This document shows positions 1 through 12,739 of a stretch of 64,000 nt of DNA, one piece after another. The stretch lies in NCBI GenBank assembly GCA_019454045.1, contig SKCR01035537.1:124001-188000 (forward strand), written 5' to 3'. A model generated the notes under the pieces. The model was not told the DNA's origin and made no database searches. It saw only the letters and a list, made by a program, of their open reading frames with translations. Every line of letters begins with the position of its first letter. Positions within the stretch are counted from its first letter, which is position 1. Source of the stretch: Zanthoxylum bungeanum. Lineage: Eukaryota > Streptophyta > Magnoliopsida > Sapindales > Rutaceae. Position numbers and translations under genes: made by a program.

Positions 1-954
1 CCTAATTAAATATTTCGAATTATTAACTCTGGGTTATTCCACTAAAAACCAAAAGTTGCACTCTTGTTGCCCATATGGTATATTAAGCGGAACCAATTTG
101 GTGTCCATCGATATAGTCACTACATACGAATTGACCCTTCACGAGTATCTCATAATTAGAGCCAGATCATAATGTCTGTTATACCCTTCTAATTATTTAT
201 ACCTTAAGTACCATTGATTCTCTAATGAACGATTTATTCATAACCATTATGAATTTTAATCTTTGTATTCGTAATAGAAAGACTTACGCGCTCTAACCGT
301 TCAAGTACCGAATCAAACCTTAAGAAAGATACTCATCTACTTCTCGCAAGAAGGAGTGAACTCCATATCTATGTAAAATATTCCCAACTACACAGCAGAC
401 CATGCTACCAAAGTACGTAGTTATTGGTCGGGACTGTTAAACCAACCTCAATTTTGTAAATCAAAGGACACACCATGTACGAGTTCGTAGTACACTCAGG
501 ATTAAGATCAATTCATATATGACCATCTAGTAGATCGAAATGATTTTTTTTATTTAACAGAGATTATTAGAATGTCATTTACATATGCGTCCAGTCCTAT
601 ATGATCACATCATACAAGTTGCCTCCATTCTCATGTCTCTACATGGACGATCCCGGATCAAGGTCGCCATACAAATATAGAATAGACCGCAGCTATAGAT
701 AAACCACAAACAACATACCTGCTTTGTCTGCTCTCTATGGACTATTTAAGATTACTAACTTCAGACTTAAATCCTCTTGTGTATGACACTCATACACTAA
801 GTCTGAAGACAGATAAGTAATCTAGAGTAATTAAGATAATTTATAATTTGTGAAATTAAAAAAAACACTTTGATAAATGAATAATGCATCATTTTATTTC
901 AAAACATATAAAACCGTTTATATTATATACAGTTCTAGGGCATACATCCCAACA
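1..954 (-). repeat. Copia LTR, partial (cut by window edge)
   Basis: This segment aligns with 7994-8954, the 5' LTR of the neighbouring copia element, with roughly one difference per ten bases over the first 200 bases by eye. Its right edge ends in the inverted terminus ...catcccaaca, so the element reads on the minus strand. The other end of the LTR lies outside the window. It is followed at 955 by the same flanking sequence that follows the LTR at 8954. Confidence 0.8.
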
Positions 955-1222
955 CAGCGGATCTTTCATTCTCAAAAATCGAATTCTGGATGAATCTGGG
1001 AAAAATCCCAGAGTTTTGACGCACGTCATGCATGTCGCGACTCTCATTATTGTAACTTAGATCAAAATTTATTTTTAAAACATATAGGAGGTAAAATTGC
1101 TACATTGATTATCTATGTTGATGATTGGTGGTGACATGTGATGATTATTGGTATTTGACTTTCGAGATTGAAATGAAACAACTTGGAGACGTTAAATATT
1201 TCCTTGACATTTTGCACAAAAT
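955..1222 (+). pseudogene. Copia reverse transcriptase fragment, copy 1
   Basis: The plus-strand translation around 1095-1222 shows a decayed copia RT: a YVDD-like catalytic core followed by a segment close to EMKQLGDVKYFL, the conserved block that lies downstream of YVDD in copia RTs. There is no open frame. The segment is repeated almost exactly at 8955-9226, again directly to the right of a copy of the same LTR. It is therefore duplicated host flank, not part of the LTR. Confidence 0.7.
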
Positions 1223-1262
1223 CGTTTACATTACATGCATCTCTAGGATATACATCCCAATA
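1223..1262 (-). repeat. Terminal 40 bp of copia 3' LTR
   Basis: The sequence matches the LTR terminus at 8915-8954 (gtttacattacatgca, then a variant of acatcccaaca). It sits directly beside the polypurine tract, which reads AAGTGGGAGAT on the minus strand. The LTR end has decayed from CA to TA. The LTR stops abruptly at 1222. Confidence 0.75.
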
Positions 1263-1281
1263 ATCTCCCACTTGCACTAGA

Positions 1282-4200
1282 GCAAATGGGACATGTCACG
1301 TAATCCTAGACCATATACGTAACCTTCAAATACTTTAGCCGATAAGGTCTTTGTAAACGGATTAGTCAGGTTTTCTGTGGATGCAGTCTTTGTGACAATA
1401 ACGTCTCCTCTCTTCACTATCTCCCTGATAAGTTGATATTTCCTCTCTATATGCTTTCATTTTTTGTGGCTTCTTGGTTCTTTTGAATTCACCACTACAC
1501 CAATATTATCGTAATAATGTGTGATTGGTCTATCCATATCTGGAATAACTTCTAGATCTCCCAAGAATTTATGGAGCTAGACTGATTCTTTAACTGCTTC
1601 ACAAGCTGCTACATATTCATCATCCATGGTGGAGTCAACAATGTAAGATTGCTTTATACTCCGTCATACTATAGCCCCACCACCTAGGGTAAACACTGAT
1701 CCAGATGTTGATTTCCTAGAATCGACATCTGTCTGAAAATTAGAGTCTGTATACCCCCTCAGGATCATATCTTTACTGGAATATACAAGCATATAATCTC
1801 TCGTTCTCTTAAGATACTTGAGAATGTGTTTCACAACCACCCAGTGATCCAATCATGGGTTCGACTGAAACTTACTGACTACTCCCACTACAAAATAGAG
1901 ATCCGGTCTTATGTATAACATAGCATACATAAGACTATCAACTGTTGAGGCATATATGATACGTCTCATTTCCTCAACATCTTGAGGTGTCTAATGAGAC
2001 AGTTTCTTTGAAAAATGTGCCTTTCTTGGAATACTGAATCTCAAATCGCACAAGGATCTTGTCGATATATGATGCCTGAGACATAGCTAACAGTCATTTC
2101 TTACGATCCTGAAGTAACTAAATCCCAAGAACATAACTGGCCTCTCCCAATCTTTCATTTGGAATTGGTTATCTAGCCAGGTTTTCGTGTCCGATAATAT
2201 CTTTAAATCATTCCCAATGAGTAAAATATCATCGACGTATAAAATAAGAAAAATCACCTTCCCGTTAATGACGTGTTTGTATACACAAGGCTCATCAACA
2301 TTCTGCTCAAAATTATAAGACTTAATCGTGGTATCTAATCTTATATTTCAAGATCGAGATGTCTGCTTAAAGCCATAAATGGACCTTTGCAGCTTACAAA
2401 CCTTTTACTCTTGACCTTGGGCTATGAACCCCTCTGGTTGTACCATATCGATACTCTCATCAAGATTGACATTCAGGAATGTAGTCTTGACGTCCATTTA
2501 CCAAATTTCATAATCATAATATGCGGCAATGGATAGATGAGTGTGGATGGATTTGAGCATAGCTACTGGCGAGAAAGTTTCTTCATAGTCAAATCCCTCT
2601 TTCTGGGTATAACCCCTAACCACTAGCCTAGCCTTGAAGGTTAGTACCTTCCCATTGACTCCCCTCTTACTCTTGTAGATCCACTTGCAACCTATGGGTT
2701 CACCTCATCAGGTTGGTCTACAAGTTTCTAGACTGAGTTGAAGTACATAGACTCAATCTCTAGGTTCATGGCTTTGAGCCATTCCTCTTTCTCAGAATCA
2801 TCCATTGCACTATGATAGGCCAATGATCATCTATACCATAGCTAGATGTGACAACTTGTGCCTTCCAACTCTAAGATAACGATCAGGTTGTCGTAAAACC
2901 CTCCCACTACGTTTAGGTGGTAGATCATTCTGATGAGCTTGCATCTGACGCTCAGATGTCGAAGGCACTATGTATTTGTCAAATGTCATTGACGATGGTA
3001 TGCTGGTCGAACCAGTAAGTAACTCCTTGAGTAATACTACTTGAAGGTTTGAACTCTCTCATATAGTTCTCCTTTAGAAACGTAGTATTTTTCGATACAA
3101 ACACTTTGTTATCTTCAGGACTATAGAAGAATCCACCCCTAATCTTCTTAGGATAGCCTACAAATAGGCACACCTGAAAATGTGGCTCCAACTTTGTAGT
3201 CTTATTATTTAGCACATGTACTGGACACCCCCATATGCGGAAATTTCGTAAACTAGTTTTACGACCAATCCATAACTCTAAGGAGTCTTGGGAACAGACT
3301 TAGATGGAACTACATTAAGGATATGCATTGCAGTTTGTAACGCATATCCCCAGAACAAACTATGTAGTGAGCTATAACTAAACATAGATCTCATCATATC
3401 TAGTAGGGTCTGATTTCTCCTTTGTGTAACACCATTTTGTTGTGGTGTTCCAGGCACTGTGAGTTGGGATACTATCCCATGCTCAACTAAGAATTCCTTG
3501 AAATCTCTGTCAAGGTATTCTTATACACGATCTGATCGTAAAGTCTTGATTGTTTTACTTAACTGGTTCTCAACCTCAGTATGATACTCTTTGAACTTTT
3601 CAAAAGTATCTGACTTGTACTGCATTAGGTAAACATACCCATATCTGGAATAATCGTCAATGAATGTGACAGTATTCATAACCACCTCGGACTCTTACAT
3701 TCATTGGTTAGTAAACGTCTGAATGTATAAGCTCAAGTGGTTGACTTCTAGTAAAAGATCTCTTGGTCATTTTTCCTTATAAACAGGATTCACAGACTAG
3801 TAAAATTCCGAGCTTTAACTAGTTGTTTATCAATCCGTCTATCCGATCAAGGCTGATATGACCAAGTCTAAGATGCCATAAATATGAGTCATTATGAGAA
3901 ATCTTTTACCGTTTAGTTTTAGGTTTTCCAATCTTAAATATTTCAACGTTGAGCAGTGACCTATGTGTTGACGGTCTTAACATATACAAGTTATTTTCTG
4001 AGTTTCCTGTGCATATGGTTAATTCATTTCTACCAATAATAATCAAATTGCTATTAAAAGAAACTGAATAACCATCATCCAAAATTTTAGAAACAGAAAT
4101 CAAATTCCTGTGAAAACCAGGAATGAATAACATATTGTTTAAAATTAAATAACTATTATTTGTAAAATTTAAACGGGAAACTCCCACGTCTCTTACTGAA

Positions 4201-5142
4201 ACGACATCCCATGTCTCAACCCTCATGGTGTAATCACCTTCAGCAAGGTCCCTCCATGAGTCAAGTAGCTGCAAAGAAGAATCAAACATTGTTAGTGACT
4301 CCAGAATCAACAATCTAGGCGGATTTATCATCATCCACTAATAGAGATTCGATAATGAGTAAATCATATTTACCTTTGTCCTTTTTCTCCTTCAACTTAG
4401 CAAGGTATTTAGGAAAATTCATTTTCCAATGCCCGTTCTTGTTACAGTGGAAATACTTTCCCTTGGGCTTGGCATCCTTGGTGTATTTCTTCTTCTTTTT
4501 ATTCATGGGCTTAGCACTGGCCTTACGAGGATCCACAAGAATGGACTCGTAGTGGGTGAGCTCATTAAGCAGCTGGGTCAAAGTAAAAGTCAACTTGTTC
4601 ATAACATAGTTTCTTTTAAACTATAGGAAAATCTTTAGAAGAGTTTCCATAATAATGGTCACCTGGCTACGCTCGTCAATATCAGTAGTTTTGAGATAGG
4701 TCATCATCCTCAAGACGTGCTCTCGGACTGATGTTTCATCCTCCATCGTATCAGTCATTGCTGAGACCATGGCCTCACGACGTTGCCGCTCCAAAGGCTG
4801 CCCGAACATGCCCTATAATAACTCCATCATCTGAGATGCTGAAGTCATAGGTTCATGATTTGCAGCAATAAACTCAGACATCCCTGCTAGCAAGTAGCAA
4901 CGGGCTTTCTCATTAACTGCGACCCAATTCTGGTAGGCATCGCGGACAGCTTGGCCAGTATTTCTGGCCAGCTCTGAAGGACACTCCTCCGTCAGGATAA
5001 ACTTTAGGTCTTCGCAGTCCAAAATGATATTCATGTTACTTTTCCACTTTACATAGTTTTCTCCTGTTAATTTATCATTTGAGAGTATTGAAATAATTGG
5101 AGAAACCATGGCTGAAAAATTAAATAAACATGCATTTAACAT
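1282..5142 (-). pseudogene. Copia gag-pol, decayed
   Basis: Minus-strand pieces run in the normal copia order. Gag is at 5142-4340, with the plant copia N-terminal block GENYVKWKSNMNIIL and a zinc knuckle at about 4415-4455 in which one cysteine position reads F (CNKNGHWKMNFPKYL). Then come the protease/pre-integrase region (4334-3906), integrase (about 3700-2850), RT with an intact YVDD at 2222-2245, and RNase H (1852-1370). The C-terminus (about 1282) abuts the polypurine tract. In-frame stops at about 4813 and 4621 and many frameshifts break the frame, so it cannot encode a working polyprotein. Confidence 0.85.
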
Positions 5143-6780
5143 TAATCACATATTAAAATTATCAAACAATTTTGGTATAAAATTAAACATGATGCATGAA
5201 CCATGAATAACGAATTAGAAACCTAAGAGTAATTTCTATTCCATGTAAATCTAATCATCCCACAAGTAAGTGTCGTCGTAGGGTAGGTCAATTACTTACA
5301 TGATAATCGAGACAATCTCAGTCGATTAATATATACGTGAATAACTCTTGTTCCTATATTAACCAACTATCGTTTGATTCGATCAAGGAATTTCATTAAC
5401 AGTTAATTATTCCTTTGTGAGTGTGACCCGCTGTTTCGGGATCCTTGGACTTAATAGGTGAAGTGCCATCGTAAGGTAGGTCAGTTCACAAGATACATTT
5501 AGAATCTCTATCCTCTCAGAATCCAAATCTGATATTAACCCAAAATGGACACCATTTGTAGGGGGATGAAAGCAAAGTCGTCTCGAGGCGTCTTTTGAAT
5601 CTCACATTTTCGGACGAACAATGGAGATCATGAGATATACTGTCATATATCCCTCTCTCACTCACTAATTTGAGTTTAAGGTTTCTATTTATAGAATATC
5701 TAATATTTTAATTTAACTAGTGTGAATAAATTTATGACAGCTAAATCATAACTTTTATTTATACTAGTACACTTGACCTAACCAATTTTAACTCTTAAAA
5801 TTTGTATCACTAATTTTCATTAGTCTCTACTAATTGTATTACTCAATGAAACTAATTTAATTAGAGTGGTATTAGTGACCTATTATATTTTAACTTTTAA
5901 AATACTAGAACACTAATTGGTTTAAAATTTTAGAATCCTAAAATGGTAAAGATTTATATTAAACTATTTAATTAATCTTAGTGCGTTATAAAATCCAATG
6001 GTACGTGAAATTATATCACGAGTACGGACCACATTATAGTCCATTCGAATTCGGCTATGGAATTTTTGTTTGAGTTTCCATCCTATATACCAATGGAATT
6101 TATTATGCACTAATTATTCCCAATATATTAGAATTCAAATTTCTAAACCATAAAACCAATTAATCCAATTAATTATTTTTCCATGCATATCATATTCTAA
6201 TTCAAATATTTTAAATCACATAAAATCATATTTCATGTCTATAATGATAATGCATCTAAAGCATGTTATGATATATGAAATGCAAGAGTAGGCACCTTAA
6301 GCTATATGACATGTTATTAAAATAATTCGAATTAAATATACATATAACAAAAAAAAATAGTTTGCATTGGTCGGGGTCTTATTTTTCCTATACTAATCTA
6401 ATCAGTATAAAATTACCCAAGGCATCCATTGGTCTTCAAATCACGCTCCAAGGTGGTGTTGGCTCATTTTGCGACTTTGGTGCTCCAAATTACAACAATT
6501 GAAATTCTTACATTGGAAATTTAAAATACAATAATTGTAAACAATAACCTTATGGCCTTACATCCCCAAAACAAAACCAACATAAAAATAAGAGCCGAAA
6601 AAATTTACGACCAATGCAAAATCTATTCATCCCATGAAAAATAATAATCATTCATCATATGAATATTATTATGTGTGTACTCATCTAAACATGCATATCA
6701 ATATTTATAACTCATATAAATATATTAAAAGCATTAAATTTAAATGAAAAGGAGAAGGGTTAATAACACTTTTCAACCTT
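5143..6780 (-). other. Copia leader between 5' LTR and gag, non-coding
   Basis: This is the untranslated leader of the minus-strand copia. I see no coding sequence. A short motif occurs twice in imperfect form, gtcgtagggtaggtcaatta near 5274 and catcgtaaggtaggtcagtt near 5468. The rest is AT-rich. Confidence 0.6.
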
Positions 6781-6792
6781 GCTTTGGTACCA
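6781..6792 (-). other. Copia primer-binding site (tRNA-Met type)
   Basis: On the minus strand this reads TGGTACCAAAGC, two bases different from the usual copia site TGGTATCAGAGC. It lies two bases inside the 5' LTR edge, which confirms the minus orientation of the element. Confidence 0.75.
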
Positions 6793-6794
6793 TT

Positions 6795-8954
6795 TGTAGG
6801 AAACGATTTCCAAGCGTAGCGGAAACGTCTTAGGCACCCAGATCGGACTTGAAAATTTTTTCTTCCTTTCCCATTGAGTGGCCAAATGTTACTACCACCA
6901 CCACTGAAATTTTACTTCAGTTTTAGACAAAATTCTAGCACCAAAACAGCCCCAGAACAATCCCTGAATAGCCCCAAATAGCCGGACAAAAGTTGGACTG
7001 TTTTAAACCCGATACGCGCACAGTGCACTGCCAAAACAGCCCCTGAAATGCGCAGACAGAGGCTGTGTTTCAGTTCTGATTTTTCACTTGAAAACAGCCC
7101 CAACACAGCCCAAAACACCATAAAACGTTCCCCAAAAAAATTTGTTTAAAATGAAACCAAACCGAGTTCCATTTCACTAAGTAAAGGGGCGACAGTGAGC
7201 AAAATAAAGCCTCACTACCGAGTACATACAAGAATAATATGAAGATGACTATTTGTTCGATACCACAAAATCTTCCAAACTATATCTCGTTACTAATGGA
7301 AACTCATGTGGGCAAGACTCACAATCTTAATCCCTAAACTATTTAAAGATTAAAACACACTTATGCTTTGTATTGTTTATCTTTTGTTTTATTTTTCTTA
7401 ACTTTTGAGAGGATGAAGAAGAAGATGAAAGATGGCTGGGGTTCAAGAGTGAGAGATTTAAGCAAAAAGAAAAATAAATCTTCTTTTTATACCTAGGGTT
7501 ATTTGTTTCCAAAACAAACAAAACCATTCCCTTCACCCATGCACATAATCGACCAAGCATTAAAAAAATAAGGAATAATTTTTATTTTTTTATTAATTTT
7601 GTAACAACAAAATTAATTTTACATAAAGCCAAAGATGTTACAAAATCAAAAAAATTAATGCCATTTTAGGTTTGTAACTTCCAAAATTAAATCAAGGGTT
7701 TCCAAAACACAATAATTAGAAATTACAAAATTAGCCTTATTAAATTATATCAAATATAATTTAATTTAATTCATTTAATAATTATCATTTAATTATTAAA
7801 ACCATATATTAACTTTTAATATATAGTTTCAAGTGTGACAAATAATATTTATAATCATATTAATAATATTTATACATATGTGAGTATATAATTTGACTAT
7901 CCAATTATACTAAATCCACTATAGTATATCGTGCTAGCACGAGTACTAAATGGACCTCTGATTCCGCTCTAATAATCTCGAATTATCAATTAATCTCTTA
8001 ATTAAATATTTCGAATTATCAACTCTGCGTTATTCTACTAAAAACCCGAAGTTGCACTCTCGTTGCCATATATGGTATATTAAGTCGAACCAAGTCGGTG
8101 TCTATCGATATAGTCACTATATACGAATTGACCCTTCAAGAGTATCTTTAATTAGAGCCGGGTCATAATGTTTGTTATACTACTCTAATTATTTATACCT
8201 TAAGTACCATTGATTCTCTAATGAACGATTTATTCGTAACCATTATGAATTTTAATCTTTTTATTCGTAATAGAAAGACTTGAGCGCTCTAACCGTTCAA
8301 GTACCGATCAACCCTTAAGGAAGATACTTCTCTACTTCTCACAAGAATGGGTGAACTCCATATCTATGTAAGACGTTCCCAGCTACACAATAGACCATGC
8401 CCTCAAAGTACGTAGCTATTGGTCGGGACTGCTACACCAACCTCACCTTCGTAAATCAAAGGACACAGCCTGCCATGCAAGAGTTCATAGTACACTAAGG
8501 ATTAAGATCAATCCATATATGACCATCTAGTAGATTGAAATGACTTTATTTGTTTAACAGAGATTATAAGAATGTCATTTTCATATGGGTTCAGTCCTAT
8601 ATGATCACATCATACAAGGTGCCTCTATTCTTATGTCTATACATGCACGATTCCGGATCAAGGTCGCCATACAAATATAAAATGTACCGCAACTATAGAT
8701 AAATCACAAACAAAGTACCTGCTTTGTTTGCTCTCTATAAACTATTTAAGATTACTAAATTCAGACTTAAATCCTCTTGTGTATGGTACTCATACACTAA
8801 GTTTGAAGGCATATAAGTAATCTAGGGTAATCAAGATAATTTATAATCTTCGAAATTAAAACAAACACTTTGATAAATAAATAATGTTTCATTTTATTTC
8901 AAAACATATAAAACTGTTTATATTACATGCAACTTTAGGACATACATCCCAACA
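6795..8954 (-). repeat. Copia 5' LTR (2160 bp)
   Basis: The LTR has TG...CA ends: tgtaggaaac at 6795 and catcccaaca at 8945-8954 on the plus strand. The left edge is placed by the primer site at 6781-6792. The right part, from about 7994, is shared with 1-954. It contains no coding sequence; open frames at 6912-7121 and 7339-7560 are chance. Confidence 0.85.
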
Positions 8955-9256
8955 CAGAGGATCTTTCATTCTCAAAAATCGAATTTCGAATGAATCTGGG
9001 AAAAATCCCAAAGTTGCGACGCACGTCACGCGCGTCTCGACTCTCATTGTTGTAACTTAGATCACAATTTATTTTTAAAACGTAGAGGAGGTAAAATTGC
9101 TACATTGATTATCTATGTTGCTGATTGGTGGTGACATGTGATGATTATTGGTATTTGACTTTCGAGTTTGAAATGAAACAGCTTGGAGACGTTAAATATT
9201 TCCTTGGGATTTTGCACAAGAATTTTTGGTAACCCATTTATTCTTCACATAGAATA
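8955..9256 (+). pseudogene. Copia RT fragment, copy 2, left part
   Basis: This is a second copy of the RT piece at 955-1222. It extends further right than copy 1 and is then interrupted at 9257 by a CACTA transposon. The conserved LGDVKYFLGI-like block is readable at about 9185-9225. The frame resumes at 13823 on the far side of the transposon. Confidence 0.75.
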
Positions 9257-9277
9257 TACTACAAGAAAAGTGACTTT

Positions 9278-9510
9278 TAGTGGTGAAAATTTTCGCCACT
9301 AAAAGATTTAGTGGCGAAATTTTATTTCGCCACTGAAAGTGCGACACAAAAGGTATTAGTGGCGAAATTAATTTTCGCCACTAAAAGTCTTACTTTTAGT
9401 GGCGAACTCTATTTCGCCACTAAAGGTAAAATTTCGCCACTAAAAGTAAGACCTTTAGTGGCGAAATGGAAATACTTTTAGTGGCGAAATTTTTCCCCAC
9501 TAAAAGTCAT
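9278..9510. repeat. CACTA left subterminal repeats
   Basis: About ten copies of a unit near TTTTAGTGGCGAAA occur in direct and inverted orientation. In CACTA elements such arrays bind the element's DNA-binding protein. Adjacent inverted copies could form hairpins, for example at 9290-9345. Confidence 0.85.
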
Positions 9511-10044
9511 TTGTATTTAAAAGTGTAATAAAATGAATAATTTCTAAATTTCAATACACCATATGATATTTTATATTGTAAAATTTTACAAAACACAAAT
9601 TTTGATACATTAATTTAATGATCATATACATTAATATATGTAAATAGACTATCTGTATTTACAAGGAAAAAAATATATTCTCGGTTCTAATATCAAAACA
9701 AACAAATGATCAACTAATTACAATTCAAAAATTAAAAACTACTGATTTGGTCTTATATTTAAGTTTACATTCTATATCCACACTAAAAAATTGATTAGTC
9801 TTTTTCAACAGCTTGTGATGGCATAAACACAGTAGTTGCTCTGCATAAGCTGCAATGTCAACACCAGGTTTAAAAACCATGACTCTTGAATCAATTGCTG
9901 AATCAACCTTTTTTGAATCAATTGCTGCAATCACTTTATCTGCAGAAAGAAACTAACGAATAAATAGGCAAACATCATATGCTAGCAAAATACAGGAAAA
10001 CAAATTCCACAAACAACATAGTAGATGCAAGTTGTAATATTTAG

Positions 10045-10108
10045 TATGCAAATGCTTTTCTAGTAGTCATGAAGTGTATGCAAATGCTTTTCTAGTAGTC
10101 ATGAAGTG
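10045..10108. repeat. Two-copy 32 bp tandem duplication
   Basis: The unit starting tatgcaaatgcttttctagt occurs twice in perfect head-to-tail order (10045-10076 and 10077-10108), inside the CACTA interior. Perfect identity suggests a recent duplication. Confidence 0.9.
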
Positions 10109-10789
10109 TATGCCTCACTTTAAGGGTTAAATGCATTTTACAAACATGTAAGAATGTCTTTGCATATTTTTAAATTAGTGATATATGTATTTACACAAAA
10201 AATCAATGATATATATATAGCAGGAAAATCCTTGAAACCATGCACTAAGCAAGGCAAATGGTAAACTCTTGCCTAATAATCAATTCTCTCAACTGTAACA
10301 TACAACACAAGGAATTTGACGAGCGGGGTGGATGGCCAAATATTTTACTACAACTACATTTGTTGCACAGAGGTTTGTCTATGTTTTCCCTCGCTACTTA
10401 TACTTTCCCACTCTCTAATTCTGTCTCCAATTATATGGACAATGGTAATACATCTAACAACAAAGTATGGAAAATGTGAGTTCACTATACTCATTTTGCA
10501 CATTCATCATTATATCTCCTCATAGTTAAAATTTTCTAGCAAACAGAGCATCTCTCAATCCCTAAGGACAATCAACAAACCCAGAGGATATAATTTCCTA
10601 TGTAGGTGACCCTAAGGGCATTTAAACCTCTGACTTGGTAATAAACCAACACATCTTCACTCCTAAAATATGAAATATATAAACATAGGAAAAATATTCG
10701 GACTAAGTTAATTTTTTGCACATTATAGTAACTGCAAACAAACAACAGTACAAAGTTCAGATGTCAGAAAATTAGAACACTCACTGAGA

Positions 10790-10893
10790 TAGAGTCACTT
10801 GTCAACACCTCGGAAAAATCTGTCATACTACTAAATGGTGGTGGTTCAAGTGCTTGTAAGTCAATCTTCCAATCCTCTACTAAATTATTTGCT
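10790..10893 (-). pseudogene. Exon-like captured segment, unknown source gene
   Basis: On the minus strand an uninterrupted stretch translates to about 40 residues, including EDWKIDLQALEPPPFSSM and TDFSEVL, with non-random codon-like composition and splice-like borders. It follows the kinesin exons in the same orientation, but it does not match the part of the kinesin motor that should come next. It may come from another gene or from a diverged downstream exon. I do not recognise it. Confidence 0.35.
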
Positions 10894-10934
10894 TTTCCAG
10901 CAATCACAATATAGAAACAAAAAAAAAAGTTTAC

Positions 10935-10985
10935 CTCGTCTGTAGAGTAAGCTCTTTATTGCGTATGTTCTGCTGCTACAATCCC
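10935..10985 (-). pseudogene. Captured kinesin-8 motor exon C
   Basis: This 17-codon minus-strand exon is bounded by an AG acceptor and a GT donor (GAG then GTAAAC). It reads GIVAAEHTQ, a stop, then RAYSTDE. The kinesin-8 motor has a closely similar block just after the segment that ends in REDKQ, where exon B stops, and the phase fits. A stop replaces the expected tyrosine. It is a broken copy of a host motor-protein exon inside the CACTA. Confidence 0.75.
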
Positions 10986-11464
10986 CTATAATGCATTTTA
11001 ACAATCGATTTACCATCAGATATCATTTCAGTCATTAAAAACCGTACATGAATGTGTGAGAAGAGTAATGAAAAACACTATTTTTACTTCTAGATCTAAT
11101 TTAACAGTCTTCAAAACAAAAAAGTCTAATGTATTTCCATGCATAGTTCCACAAGACAAATGAATGCAAGGTTTCAGGCCGGAATCTTTAATGTTAGATA
11201 ACACAAGTAGTGAAGAATGTCCTCATAACCAATTAGGTTATTCAAATGAAATTCACTAGAAGCAATGGTTACTTTGTTCAGAGGTCTTTCACATCTAGCA
11301 TCACAAATACATGGCAAGAAATTAGACATCTATGGAAGGGTTTAACCTTGTCGACAATGGGAAACAAGGTGATAATTTGGGAAAACATTGAGCAAAGTTC
11401 TAGCCATGTTGCAAGCTAAACCATTTGAAAGCAAATATTCAGCTGTTAATTCATAGGAACAGAC

Positions 11465-11676
11465 CTGTTTATCTTCTCTAAGGACCAATGGTCGTCCTGG
11501 GGAAAGCAAATCCCTGACAGTTTCATTGTAGACCTCAAGATAGGAGATGTGAACTACATGGTCGTAGCTCCTCTACCTAATTTTGGTGAAGAGACCCTTA
11601 ATAGCCAATACCATCACCCCTGGATTCTCCATTGTACCCAACATTGTATATGTTTTCCCAGCTCCCGTGGCACCAT
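11465..11676 (-). pseudogene. Captured kinesin-8 motor exon B (P-loop exon)
   Basis: The minus-strand translation begins with the nucleotide-binding loop GATGAGKTYTM and continues LGTMENPGVMVLAIKGLF, then (after a stop near 11580) SYLEVYNETVRDLLSPGRP and ends LREDKQ. These blocks identify the motor domain of a plant kinesin, closest in my knowledge to the kinesin-8 family. The exon starts after a CAG acceptor and ends at a CAG/GTCTGT donor. Intact kinesins are microtubule motors of several hundred residues or more. Here only exons survive, with an in-frame stop. Confidence 0.85.
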
Positions 11677-12141
11677 CTGCAGTCTTGAAAAGTCAGAAAA
11701 GAGATTTTATCCTGCTAAAATTATATCCAATGACCAAACTTCAATCCAAGTTTCAGGTAACATCAGGCTCCTATTTCATTCTTATTACTATCCTCCATTT
11801 CATCAACAACCAATTAAATGGGCTAGCGTAGCCAATTCATATCTAATATATAGACAATTTTACAAAAATAAATAAATTCTACACATAACCAGTGCCATGT
11901 TTTCACACAAAATCACCAGAATGTTTTATGTAGCAAGTTCTAATTGTAGAATAAAAATTAGGTATATAGATTCATAAAATTACAACTAAAACACAAATGT
12001 AAATTTAACTTTCCAGGAAACATTCATATCAAAATATGCATCTAAAGATCTGATCTTTTATGCGGAAACAAAAACCCAACTAACAAATATATGCATAAAA
12101 ATCATCATCAAGAAGATAGAATGATTCAAATAAACACTCAC

Positions 12142-12320
12142 ATAGTGGAATAAAACTCTTGTTGAGTAGTGGAATCTGGAAATGAAGCATCAAAAGTAAA
12201 AATGCCGCCCACGAAGCCTCTTTAGTCTAAGATAATCATTCTCATTTGCAAACTCAGTCAAATAAACATCCCTTTTATTCACAATCCTCACACAACACCG
12301 TGAGCCAGGGGAAAAGTGCT
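12142..12320 (-). pseudogene. Captured kinesin-8 N-terminal motor exon A
   Basis: The minus strand encodes PGSRCCVRIVNKRDVYL followed by TEFANENDYLRLKRLRGRHF. A one-base insertion near 12198 then shifts the frame into FDASFPDSTTQQEFYST. These blocks precede the P-loop in kinesin-8 motors, so exons A, B and C lie in the gene's own order. The right (5') border is approximate. A GTGAGTG donor marks the 3' border at 12142. The exon that should lie between A and B was not seen. Confidence 0.8.
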
Positions 12321-12739
12321 CAAAGCTTGATAGTGAACTGGGTTTTCCTTTTCCAGCAAAACCCAGAACCATGTTAAAATATACTAAAATTTCCTTCGTT
12401 TTCTCAGTAACCAAATAGACAACAAACCATAACACACCTAAATGTAAGGCGGAAATCACTTAAAGCTCAGCATTAAACTCAATTTTCCTTCTCTAACAAG
12501 AGCCAGAATCACATTAAACGGATATTAAAATTTTCCATCTTTTACTCTCATTTTCCTTCATTTTCTCGCCCTCGCATTGTCCTTCATTTTCTCAGTAACC
12601 AAACAGACTAAAATTCAGAAAATACACCCCAAATAAACAAAACGTAACTCTTTTGACCAAAAAAATTGAAAACATAAACAAACCTTTCATCAACATATGA
12701 AGAAGTAGAGATGAAAGACAATGGCGACCTTTGAAATGG

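Larger units (their letters stand above)
1223..8954 (-). mobile_element. Ty1/copia retrotransposon, minus strand, 3' LTR mostly missing
   Basis: Read on the minus strand, the element has a 5' LTR (6795-8954), a tRNA-Met-type primer site (6781-6792), a long leader, gag, protease, integrase, RT and RNase H remnants (about 5142 down to 1282), a polypurine tract (about 1263-1275) and only the first 40 bases of a 3' LTR (1223-1262). The rest of the 3' LTR is replaced at 1222/1223 by a copy of the element's right flank preceded by another LTR. That is the structure expected at the junction of a tandem duplication or an unequal recombination. All coding parts carry stops and frameshifts, so this is an old insertion. 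Confidence 0.85.

Noticed and set aside
4355..4626. Plus-strand hydrophobic frames
   Set aside because: Antisense of the lysine-rich gag region of the minus-strand copia.
9278..9510. Regularly spaced short repeats that could be mistaken for a CRISPR-like array
   Set aside because: Units are in both orientations with irregular spacing and lie inside CACTA termini, with a matching array at the other end. They are subterminal repeats.
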